Positions 1-5,754 of a DNA stretch of 5,754 nt are shown here, in pieces. Within the stretch, counting starts at the first letter, position 1; each line of letters begins with the position of its first letter. Source of the DNA: Gracilibacteraceae bacterium (GTDB lineage: Bacteria; Bacillota; Desulfitobacteriia; Desulfitobacteriales; Syntrophobotulaceae); the NCBI GenBank assembly GCA_031255985.1, contig JAIRRL010000119.1, positions 1 through 5,754 on the forward strand. The letters are read 5' to 3'. A program made the position numbers and the translations under genes. The notes beneath the pieces were generated by a model. It searched no databases. It had not been told where the DNA came from and saw only the letters and a program-made list of their open reading frames with translations.

Positions 1-546
1 CGCACTACCGGTTTTTCCCGCGTCCTGGTGGAGGATTTGCTGGCGCGGCCCAAAGAAGGCTATCTGCTCACCGTTTCCGAAGGCCAGGACATAGTGGAAG
101 CCACCAAATTGCATGATCTCGGCAAAATAGCCATTCCCGACGCCGTGTTGCTCAAGCCGGGCAAGCTGACGCCGGAGGAATTTGAAATAATAAAAATGCA
201 CCCTGTTTATGGCGAAGATATGCTGCATGACGCGGTAAACGAGATGGGCGGGGATTCTTTGCTCCTGACCGCCCGCGACATCGCCTACGGCCACCACGAA
301 AAATGGAACGGCTCCGGTTATCCGCGTGGAATCAGCGGCGCGGAAATACCGCTCAGCGCGCGCATTGCGGCAATTGCCGACGTTTTTGACGCTTTGACCT
401 CCACGCGGCCGTACAAGAAACCCTTCCCGCCGGAAAAAGCTTTCTCTATCATTTACGCCGACAGCGGCGCTCATTTTGACCCGTATCTGGTGGAAATAGT
501 CCGTAGGCATGAAGCGGATTTTGAAGCCGTGTTGAACGAGCAATAA
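1..546 (+). CDS. HD-GYP domain cyclic-di-GMP phosphodiesterase, C-terminal part (5' end outside window)
   Basis: The reading frame is open from base 1 to a TAA stop, giving 181 visible residues. A GTG at 28 could be read as a start, but the nine codons before it encode RTTGFSRVL, which fits the conserved R-T-x-x-[YF] helix of HD-GYP domains, so the gene begins upstream of the window. Visible signatures, in visible-residue numbering, are LHDLGK (HD at 38-39), IPD and KPGKLTPEEF, a His at 67, HHE at 98-100, GSGYP with GYP at 106-108, ADVFDALTS around 127-133, and HFDP near the end. All metal and catalytic positions within the visible part look intact, so an active enzyme is likely. HD-GYP proteins hydrolyse c-di-GMP to pGpG or GMP in the cytoplasm or at the membrane. 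Such domains often follow a response-regulator receiver domain, but the N-terminal partner here is not visible. The next gene starts 19 bases downstream on the same strand. Confidence 0.93.
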   Translation, partial: RTTGFSRVLVEDLLARPKEGYLLTVSEGQDIVEATKLHDLGKIAIPDAVLLKPGKLTPEEFEIIKMHPVYGEDMLHDAVNEMGGDSLLLTARDIAYGHHEKWNGSGYPRGISGAEIPLSARIAAIADVFDALTSTRPYKKPFPPEKAFSIIYADSGAHFDPYLVEIVRRHEADFEAVLNEQ

Positions 547-565
547 GGCGAAAGAGACTTCACCT

Positions 566-1153
566 ATGCCAATATTTCAGCCTCATTGCCGGCTCTGCCG
601 TCAGCCCTTGCCGCCGGAGCGCAGATGGCGGCAGGTTTGCGACGGTTGCGGCGACGCTTATGAAAAACTGCTCGCGGAAATCCGGGCCGCGGATGTTGCC
701 TTAGGGTGGGGCGGCGATCCCCGCGCCGCTTATTTGCGTTGCGTCGAAGCGATTGCCGCCGCCGATCGCCTGGAGATATATGGGAGGGCGGGCATAAGCG
801 TTCCCGGTCAGACCGACCCGGAGACTTTGCGCCGTCATTTTGCCGATCTGGCCCGCTCTTACGCCATCGCTGTGGCCGGGCGCAACGAAAAACTGCCATA
901 CGGGCAGAAAACCGGGCTGCCGCCCTTGCGCGCCAGCCGCCCGCGACAGGCCGCCGGCCGGGCGGCCTGTCGCGCCTGCGGCGAAAACAGGCCCGTAAAC
1001 GGAGCGGGATTTTGTCACGCCTGTATTCGCCGCGCCACTTCATTTTCCCGCCGGGAAATGGAAGATTACGCCAGGAGCCATTCCGTCCGCGGGCTTTCGG
1101 AACACGCCTGGCGGACGGCGACGCTGGACTGGAAGCTGCGAGGCGGCAAATAA
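566..1153 (+). CDS. Uncharacterised protein with two putative zinc ribbons
   Basis: This 195-residue protein is not one I recognise by name. It starts at an ATG 19 bases after the HD-GYP stop, with only a weak purine-rich stretch (GCGAAAGAGA) as ribosome site. Two four-cysteine knuckle pairs are visible: C8-x2-C11 with C25-x2-C28 near the N terminus, and C135-x2-C138 with C150-x2-C153 near the C terminus. Each set has the layout of a structural zinc ribbon. Between them lies a mostly helical, Ala/Arg-rich segment (about 30-110), then a linker rich in Pro and Arg (about 118-134). The C-terminal tail (about 160-195) is basic and charged. No signal peptide or membrane segment is seen, so a cytoplasmic protein is likely. 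Zinc ribbons of this kind often mediate nucleic-acid or protein contacts, but the function here is unknown. The even spacing of Cys pairs and the tight gene order argue that it is a real gene; overlapping frames lack any such pattern. Confidence 0.8.
   Translation: MPIFQPHCRLCRQPLPPERRWRQVCDGCGDAYEKLLAEIRAADVALGWGGDPRAAYLRCVEAIAAADRLEIYGRAGISVPGQTDPETLRRHFADLARSYAIAVAGRNEKLPYGQKTGLPPLRASRPRQAAGRAACRACGENRPVNGAGFCHACIRRATSFSRREMEDYARSHSVRGLSEHAWRTATLDWKLRGGK
942..974. repeat. Perfect 14-bp inverted repeat (hairpin) inside the zinc-ribbon gene
   Basis: Arm CGCGACAGGCCGCC (942-955) is the exact reverse complement of GGCGGCCTGTCGCG (961-974), with a 5-base loop GGCCG. The whole element is 33 bases, a multiple of three, so it does not disturb the reading frame. 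It encodes the end of the Pro/Arg linker and the first Cys (C135) of the second putative zinc ribbon. No T-run follows on the + strand (the next bases are CCTGCGGCGA), so it does not look like an ordinary intrinsic terminator. It could be an attenuating mRNA structure, a small palindromic repeat element inserted in frame, or a chance product of GC-rich coding DNA. The inverted repeat is certain; its role is not. Confidence 0.85.
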
Positions 1154-1190
1154 GAAAAATAAACTCATATGACGGCGGAAGTGGAGAATA

Positions 1191-2390
1191 ATGAACAAAG
1201 CTGTAAAAATTTTCCTCATCAGCACGGCTCTTATTGGTTTGGCTATGGGTTTCAGCGACAACCTCCTTGCCAATTATTTCAAAGACGCTTATGACGTGAA
1301 CGCCCAACAGCGCGGTTTTATTGAGTTCCCGCGCGAGATGCCGGGCGTGCTGGCGATTTTTGTCATTGCGGCTCTGGCTTCGCTGGGCGACGTGCGCGCG
1401 GCTTTGATCGCTCACGCTATGAGCGCCGCCGCTCTGATCGTTCTCGGTTTTTTCCGCCCCACCTTCCCGGTCATGCTGATTTTTCTGTTTATTTACTCTA
1501 TGGGCGTACATATGTATATCGCTCTCGGCGACAGCATCGGGCTGGCGCTGGCGCGCAAGGAAAACATGGGCGCTATGCTCGGCCGGGTAAACAGCGTCCG
1601 CATGGCCTTCTTCATGGTCGCGGGCGTTATCACTTTTCTGGGCTTTCGCTCCGGGTTTTTCGATTTTAACACGCCTGTCGCCGTGTTTTTTTGGGCGGCC
1701 GCCTGTCTGATCGCCGTATGTTTGCTCTTTGTTTTTCTGTTTCGGCTCATGCCCAAGGAAGAAAACGGCGGCGCGGCCGGCGCTCCGCCCAAACTCGTTT
1801 TTCGCCGGGCCTATCTGCGGTATTACGTTATTTGCGCCCTGTTCGGCGGGCGCAAACAGATTATGCTCGTATACAGTCCCTGGGTGTTGATTGACCTGCT
1901 GGATTTGGGCGCTGACACGATGTCCGTTCTCTCTGTCGTTGGCTCGTTCATCGGTATATTCTTTATGCCCCAGGTGGGCAAATGGATTGACCGGTTCGGC
2001 GTCCGCAACGTCATGACGGCGGAAGCTTTCGCTTTCATTTCCATCTATATCGCCTACGGTTTTTTAAGCCGCTGGATCACTCACACCGCGGTTATTCTGA
2101 CCGGGATCGGCATGATGCTGGTCTATCTCCTGAATATCATTGATCGCATGTCGGCTCAGTTCGCGATGGTGCGGGCCGTATATCTGCGCTCCATCGCCTT
2201 AAGCGCGGACGACGTGACGCCGTCGCTTTCGCTCGGCATGAGCATAGATCATGTGGTCGGCGTGATCGGTTCCTTTGTTTGCGGAACTATCTGGTATGTA
2301 TGGGGGCCGGAATATGTGTTTTTGCTGGCGGGAATTCTCTCCTTCGCCAATCTTCTGGCGGCGCGCGGCGTCAAAACGGAGAGCGGATGA
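1191..2390 (+). CDS. Major facilitator superfamily (MFS) transporter, substrate unknown
   Basis: A 399-residue, very hydrophobic protein of typical MFS length. The ATG is preceded by GGAAGTGGAG (1177-1186), a good ribosome site. About twelve membrane segments can be placed, roughly at 7-28, 51-66, 69-88, 92-113, 134-152, 163-187, 211-229, 246-262, 273-292, 297-316, 350-370 and 373-390. A polar central loop (about 188-207) separates the two six-helix halves, as expected for the family. The loop between helices 8 and 9 carries GKWIDRFGVR (263-272), a clear form of MFS motif A (G-x3-D-R-x-G-x-R). The matching place in the first half has the weaker SLGDVR (64-69). MFS proteins move small molecules across the inner membrane by uniport, symport or antiport; nothing here fixes the substrate or direction. 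It lies 37 bases after the zinc-ribbon gene, and its stop overlaps the start of the radical SAM gene, which suggests a linked function. Confidence 0.9.
   Translation: MNKAVKIFLISTALIGLAMGFSDNLLANYFKDAYDVNAQQRGFIEFPREMPGVLAIFVIAALASLGDVRAALIAHAMSAAALIVLGFFRPTFPVMLIFLFIYSMGVHMYIALGDSIGLALARKENMGAMLGRVNSVRMAFFMVAGVITFLGFRSGFFDFNTPVAVFFWAAACLIAVCLLFVFLFRLMPKEENGGAAGAPPKLVFRRAYLRYYVICALFGGRKQIMLVYSPWVLIDLLDLGADTMSVLSVVGSFIGIFFMPQVGKWIDRFGVRNVMTAEAFAFISIYIAYGFLSRWITHTAVILTGIGMMLVYLLNIIDRMSAQFAMVRAVYLRSIALSADDVTPSLSLGMSIDHVVGVIGSFVCGTIWYVWGPEYVFLLAGILSFANLLAARGVKTESG
2378..2383 (+). promoter_or_regulatory. Ribosome binding site deciding the radical SAM gene start
   Basis: GGAGAG lies just before the ATG at 2387, with the GGAG core 5 bases from the start. 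It supports that start over an upstream TTG at 2279, which would put 108 bases of the gene inside the transporter and add 36 residues unlike the family. The site lies within the last codons of the transporter gene. Confidence 0.7.
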
Positions 2391-3223
2391 GCGGTGAAGC
2401 CGTCCGCTGCCTGATTTGCCCCCGCCACTGCCGGCTCAGGCCGGGAGAGAGCGGATTTTGCCGCGCCCGGACTAACAAGGCGGGGGAGGTGCGGTTATGG
2501 GATTACGGTTTTTTGACGGCTCTGGCGCTTGACCCGGTTGAGAAAAAACCGCTTCGTCATTTTCACGCCGGCCGGCAAGTGCTTTCAGCCGGCGGTTATG
2601 GCTGCAATCTGCGTTGCCCGCATTGCCAGAATCATGCCATCGCCATGGCGGGCAAAGACGAAGCCGCCGGCCGTTTTTACAGCGCGGCGGAATTGGTGGA
2701 TATGGCCGCCGCTCTCGTGCCGCAAGGCAATATCGGGCTGGCTTTTACCTATAACGAACCGCTGGTGCAATACGAGTTTGTGCGGGAGACCGCGGCCTTG
2801 CTCAAAGAAAACGGTTTGGCCAGCGTCCTGGTTACGAACGGTTACGCGGCGGCGGAAGCCTGGCGCGGCCTTTTGCCTTTGATTGACGCTATGAATATCG
2901 ACGTCAAGACTTTTCGGCCGGAGGGTTACGCGGAACTGGGCGGCGATCTCGCCGTCGTGCGCCGCAATGTCGAGCTGGCGGCGGCGGTCTGTCATGTTGA
3001 GGCGACGCTACTCGTTATTCCCGGCTGGAACGACAGTCCGGCGGAAGTGGAGGAACTGGCCGGCTGGCTGGCCGGAGTGGACGCGAATATTCCCCTGCAT
3101 ATCACGCGGTTTTTTCCGTGTTATCGCCTGAATGACGCGCAGCCGACGCCGGTGAGCGTCGTCCGGGAGCTGACGGCGGCGGCGCGGCGGCGGCTGAACA
3201 GAGTTTATCCAGGCAATATTTGA
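2387..3223 (+). CDS. AmrS-like radical SAM protein (AmmeMemoRadiSam family), short form
   Basis: A 278-residue radical SAM protein. The 4Fe-4S motif is GCNLRCPHC, with C73, C77 and C80 in CX3CX2C spacing; these ligate the cluster that cleaves S-adenosylmethionine. An N-terminal Cys set (C8, C11, C15, C25) sits in CLICPRHC and SGFC, followed by DPVEKKPLRHF (49-59), a hallmark of the AmmeMemoRadiSam radical SAM family related to pyruvate formate-lyase activases. Further family blocks are TYNEP (121-125), VTNGY (149-153), IDVKTF (171-176) and HITRFFPCYRL (238-248). The protein ends at VYPGNI. As I recall the family, longer members continue after VYxGN with a Cys-containing tail, which is absent here. 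The chemistry of bacterial AmrS is not well established, so a specific reaction is not claimed. The ATG overlaps the transporter's TGA (ATGA), so the two are probably translationally coupled. No AMMECR1-like or Memo-like partner gene lies in the window. Confidence 0.88.
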   Translation: MSGEAVRCLICPRHCRLRPGESGFCRARTNKAGEVRLWDYGFLTALALDPVEKKPLRHFHAGRQVLSAGGYGCNLRCPHCQNHAIAMAGKDEAAGRFYSAAELVDMAAALVPQGNIGLAFTYNEPLVQYEFVRETAALLKENGLASVLVTNGYAAAEAWRGLLPLIDAMNIDVKTFRPEGYAELGGDLAVVRRNVELAAAVCHVEATLLVIPGWNDSPAEVEELAGWLAGVDANIPLHITRFFPCYRLNDAQPTPVSVVRELTAAARRRLNRVYPGNI

Positions 3224-3241
3224 CTTTTATAGAATATTTTT
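3215..3241 (+). other. AT-rich convergent junction with a weak inverted repeat
   Basis: Only 18 bases (3224-3241) separate the stop of the radical SAM gene from the stop of nrdG on the opposite strand. AATATT at 3215-3220 can pair with AATATT at 3233-3238, and a run of five T residues covers 3237-3241. This is a very weak, AT-only, 6-bp stem with a 12-base loop. It might help end + strand transcription, but it is not a convincing intrinsic terminator. No better hairpin with a T-run is visible for either strand. Confidence 0.2.
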
Positions 3242-3739
3242 CTAATCCGCCTCCCAGGCGACAAGCCCGCCGCCGGCCAGAGAAGCCGGCGCGTCAATCA
3301 GGCGTTGATTGGCTGAACCGCGAAACAAAAGATCAATATCGCGCTTACGGGCGACGAACGGCCCGTCGATCAGCAGATCGGTTTGCCGCAGCAATTCCAG
3401 CCACTCCGGCGGCCCGGCCAGGAGTTCCTCCCAGGTATAGCCGGTATAAGTCGCGATATGCAGATCGCGCGCTTTAGCGGCTGCGGCCAGGGCCGCCGCC
3501 GCCGTCGCCTGCAAAAAAGGTTCGCCGCCGGTCAGCGTTATGCCGGTCAGCAGGGGATTGCGCCGGGCCGCCGCCAGTATTTCCGCCGTATCCAGCCAAT
3601 AGCCGCCGTTTTCGTCCCAAGCGCCGGGATTGTGACAGCCCGGACAGCGGCGGGGGCAGCCCTGGCAGAAAACCGCCAGGCGCAGGCCCGGCCCATCCAC
3701 GATAGAATCATTGATCACGCCGGCGACTCTTAACCGCAT
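3242..3739 (-). CDS. nrdG: Anaerobic ribonucleoside-triphosphate reductase activating protein
   Basis: A 165-residue radical SAM activase, within the usual size for NrdG. It reduces S-adenosylmethionine with a 4Fe-4S cluster and uses the resulting radical to create the glycyl radical on NrdD. Visible family blocks are NDSIVDGPGLR (10-20), FCQGCPRRCPGCHNP (24-38) with the CX3CX2C cluster ligands C28, C32 and C35, TLTGGEPF (68-75), DLLIDGPF (121-128) and GSANQRLID (141-149). C25 is an additional Cys next to the cluster motif. An Ala-rich stretch (about 78-90) fills a helix. The ATG at 3739 is chosen because the protein then begins MRLRVAGVI, as NrdG proteins do. A TTG at 3763 would add eight lysine/arginine-rich residues and overlap nrdD. 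The ATG lies 8 bases after the nrdD stop without a strong ribosome site, so translation is probably coupled to nrdD. Confidence 0.95.
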   Translation of the reverse strand: MRLRVAGVINDSIVDGPGLRLAVFCQGCPRRCPGCHNPGAWDENGGYWLDTAEILAAARRNPLLTGITLTGGEPFLQATAAAALAAAAKARDLHIATYTGYTWEELLAGPPEWLELLRQTDLLIDGPFVARKRDIDLLFRGSANQRLIDAPASLAGGGLVAWEAD

Positions 3740-3747
3740 AGTTTTTT

Positions 3748-5754
3748 TTAATTTTCGCCGCAATTCAGGTCATGTTTGACCCGATGGCGCACTTCCGCAA
3801 GTTTGGCGTTGTTGAAACGCTCAAGCGTTCCGACCAGGTAGCCGGTGATGCGGCGAATCCGGTCAAACGGCGCTTCGCCCTCGCCTTCCCGCCGGCCGCA
3901 TTTTGGGCAATATTCGCCGATAACGCCGGTATAGCCGCAAACCGGGTCGCTGTCCACGGGATGGTTGATCGAGCCGTAGCCGATATTCAAATCGTGCATG
4001 CAACGGATAATTTTTTCAAAAGCGTCGATATTTTTCGCCGTATCGCCGTCCAATTCCACATAGGTGATGTGGCCGGCGTTCGTCAGCTCGTGGTACGGAG
4101 CTTCCAGGCGGATTTTGTCATAGGCGTTTATGGGAAAATAAACCGGGATGTGAAAGGAGTTGGTGTAAAATTCCTTGTCGGTTACGCCCTCTATCTCGCC
4201 GTACTGCTCGCGGTCTAATGCGACAAAACGGCCGGAAAGCCCCTCCGCCGGCGTGGCGATCAGGGTAAAATTCATCCGCCGCTTGCGGCTTTCGTCGTCC
4301 ATCCGCTTGCGCATATGAGCCACGATATCAAGCCCCAGATTCTGGGCGCTGTCCGACTCGCCGTGATGAAATCCCGTCAGCGTTTTCAGCGTTTCCGCCA
4401 AACCGATAAAACCGATTGATAAAGTACCGTGTTTCAGCACTTCGCGCACTTCATCGTCCGGCCCCAGCTTTTCGCTGTCGATCCAGACGCCGCTGCCCAT
4501 GAGAAACGGATAGTTGCGCACGGTCTTGCGCGCCTGAATTTCAAAGCGTTCCAGCAATTGTTCAATGACAAGATCGATTTTACGGTCGAGTTCCTCAAAA
4601 AACCATTCGATGCTGTGATGGGCGCGGATGGCGATCCGGGGCAGATTTATAGACGTATAACTCAGGTTGCCGCGCCGGTAGGTGATTTCGCGCTCCGGAT
4701 CGTGCACGTTGCCTATCACGCGCGTGCGGCAGCCCATGTAAGCGATTTCCGTTTCCGGCTGACCTTCCCGGTAATATTTTTTGTTAAAGGACGCGTCCTG
4801 GAAGGAAAAATTTGGAAACATGCGCCTGGCGCTCACGCGGCAGGCAAGGCGAAACAAATCGTAGCTGGGATCGGTGGGGAAATAATTCACCCCTTCTTTG
4901 ACGCGGAATATATGGATGGGGAAAATAGGGGTTTCCCCGTTGCCCAGGCCGGCTTCCTGGGCGAGCAGCACGTTTTTGATCACCATGCGCCCCTCCGCCG
5001 AAGTGTCCATGCCGTAGTTGATGGAGGAAAAAGGGGTCTGGGCGCCGGCGCGCGAGTGCATAGTGTTCAGGTTATGAATCAGCGCTTCCATCGCCTGAAA
5101 AGTAGCGCGATCAGTTTCCGCGACCGCCTTGCTCAGGGCGAAGGTCTGACAGTCGGCAATGCTTTTCGCCGCCTGGGGATAGCGCTGCCGGAGCCGCGCC
5201 GCTTCCGCCGCCGTGTAACCGTCGTGGTCGTCCATGCGCAACTCCAGCCCTTCGGCCAGGAGTTCGCTCTGCAGCTCTTTGAGATATTCGTCTGTTTCCG
5301 TGACCCCGGCCCGCAGCTCAAGCGCTTTGGCCATGTTGTCCCGGTATTTGCGCCGGTAGGTTTTTCGCGCGCCCAAGGCCAGGCCGTAGTCAAAATTGAC
5401 GATGCTCTGGCCGCCGTGCTGGTCGTTCTGATTGGCCTGAATCGCGATGCAGGTCAGAGCCGCGTAACTGGCTATATCGGCCGGTTCGCGCAAAACGCCG
5501 TGCCCTGTCGTAAAACCGTCGCGGAAAAGACCGGCTATATCGATCTGACAGCAGGTGGTCGTCATCGTGAGAAAATCAAGGTCATGTATATGGATATCGC
5601 CGATTTTGTGCGCTTTGGAGTGTTCCGGTTTTAACACGAACATTTCGTAAAACTGCTTCGCGCCTTCCGAACCGTATTTTAGCATCGTCCCCATCGCCGT
5701 GTCCCCGTTTACATTGGCGTTTTCCCGCTTTATGTCGCTGTTTTTCGAGGCGTT
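3748..5754 (-). CDS. nrdD: Anaerobic (class III) ribonucleoside-triphosphate reductase, N terminus outside window
   Basis: NrdD reduces ribonucleoside triphosphates to deoxyribonucleotides under anaerobic conditions, using a glycyl radical and, in most members, formate as reductant. The frame stays open to the right edge: 668 codons are visible. A Met at 5694 is internal, since the 20 codons before it encode family sequence (KRENANVNGDTA). Numbering from that Met, key parts are GDIHIHDLDF (32-41), the CC pair (48-49) matching the first active-site Cys region, QNDQHGGQS (89-97), AGAQTPFSSINYG (216-228), MGCRTRV (320-326) with C322 as likely thiyl-radical Cys, TPAEGLSGRF, and RRITGYL with the radical Gly at 618 (bases 3841-3843). 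Zinc-site cysteines C586, C596 and C599 are visible, with Asp583 where a fourth Cys might be expected. The missing N-terminal portion would normally hold an ATP-cone regulatory domain. nrdG follows 8 bases downstream. The promoter, and any NrdR box, lies beyond the window. Confidence 0.96.
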   Translation of the reverse strand, partial: NASKNSDIKRENANVNGDTAMGTMLKYGSEGAKQFYEMFVLKPEHSKAHKIGDIHIHDLDFLTMTTTCCQIDIAGLFRDGFTTGHGVLREPADIASYAALTCIAIQANQNDQHGGQSIVNFDYGLALGARKTYRRKYRDNMAKALELRAGVTETDEYLKELQSELLAEGLELRMDDHDGYTAAEAARLRQRYPQAAKSIADCQTFALSKAVAETDRATFQAMEALIHNLNTMHSRAGAQTPFSSINYGMDTSAEGRMVIKNVLLAQEAGLGNGETPIFPIHIFRVKEGVNYFPTDPSYDLFRLACRVSARRMFPNFSFQDASFNKKYYREGQPETEIAYMGCRTRVIGNVHDPEREITYRRGNLSYTSINLPRIAIRAHHSIEWFFEELDRKIDLVIEQLLERFEIQARKTVRNYPFLMGSGVWIDSEKLGPDDEVREVLKHGTLSIGFIGLAETLKTLTGFHHGESDSAQNLGLDIVAHMRKRMDDESRKRRMNFTLIATPAEGLSGRFVALDREQYGEIEGVTDKEFYTNSFHIPVYFPINAYDKIRLEAPYHELTNAGHITYVELDGDTAKNIDAFEKIIRCMHDLNIGYGSINHPVDSDPVCGYTGVIGEYCPKCGRREGEGEAPFDRIRRITGYLVGTLERFNNAKLAEVRHRVKHDLNCGEN

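Noticed and set aside
706..1191. Open + strand frame of 161 codons overlapping the zinc-ribbon gene
   Set aside because: It is Arg-rich without domain features and lacks the paired cysteines seen in the chosen frame.
564..1511. Open frame of 315 codons on the - strand across the zinc-ribbon and transporter genes
   Set aside because: The translation is low-complexity and Arg/Pro-rich, it crosses two genes with good family or motif support, and it has no motif of its own.
2279..2386. Upstream TTG start for the radical SAM gene
   Set aside because: The extra 36 residues overlap the transporter and do not resemble the family; the ATG at 2387 has a ribosome site and the usual ATGA overlap.
3055..3078. 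Short direct repeat of CTGGCCGG in the radical SAM gene
   Set aside because: It encodes the helix segment ELAGWLAG and is explained by repeated Leu-Ala-Gly codons.
3271..3291. 7-bp perfect hairpin CGCCGGC / GCCGGCG near the end of nrdG
   Set aside because: No T-run follows on either strand, it is inside coding sequence, and the same arm pair also occurs at 2566-2594 in the radical SAM gene, so it probably reflects GC-rich codons.
3740..3763. TTG start for nrdG at 3763
   Set aside because: It adds a short Lys/Arg-rich leader not typical of NrdG and overlaps the end of nrdD, whereas the ATG at 3739 gives the expected N terminus.
4429..5634. Open frame of about 400 codons on the + strand, antisense to nrdD
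   Set aside because: It lies wholly within nrdD, whose conserved motifs are unbroken. Its translation shows no recognisable domain, and long antisense frames are common in GC-rich genes.

Overview
The window looks like chromosomal DNA from an obligately or facultatively anaerobic bacterium with GC-rich coding DNA. A class III (oxygen-sensitive) ribonucleotide reductase with its activase, a glycine-radical/radical-SAM pair, marks anaerobic life. The c-di-GMP-type HD-GYP domain, the Shine-Dalgarno-like starts and the protein flavour suggest a GC-rich Firmicute, perhaps a Negativicute. That taxonomic guess is inference from remembered family resemblance, not a search result.

Layout: positions 1-3223 carry four genes on the + strand, tightly spaced and probably co-transcribed. 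They are the C-terminal part of an HD-GYP phosphodiesterase (cut by the left edge), a small uncharacterised protein with two putative zinc ribbons, a 12-helix-type MFS transporter, and an AmrS-like radical SAM protein whose ATG overlaps the transporter's stop codon (ATGA). Positions 3242-5754 carry nrdG and nrdD on the - strand. nrdD is upstream of nrdG and runs off the right edge, so its start and promoter are not visible. The two blocks converge with only 18 bases between stop codons. There is no gene-free stretch over 300 bases, and I see no tRNA, rRNA, CRISPR array, IS element or phage gene.

How the genes work together: NrdG uses a 4Fe-4S cluster and S-adenosylmethionine to place a glycyl radical on NrdD, which then reduces ribonucleoside triphosphates to deoxyribonucleotides without oxygen. 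The role of the + strand cluster is less clear. The HD-GYP protein is expected to degrade cyclic di-GMP. The transporter and the radical SAM protein are translationally linked, so they may act on related compounds, but no substrate can be read from the sequence.

I did not find a clear new defence or mobile system. The points most worth a second look are a perfect 14-bp inverted repeat, in frame within the zinc-ribbon gene; the orphan double-zinc-ribbon protein itself; the short, partnerless AmrS-like enzyme coupled to the transporter; and an Asp at an expected zinc-ligand position in NrdD.
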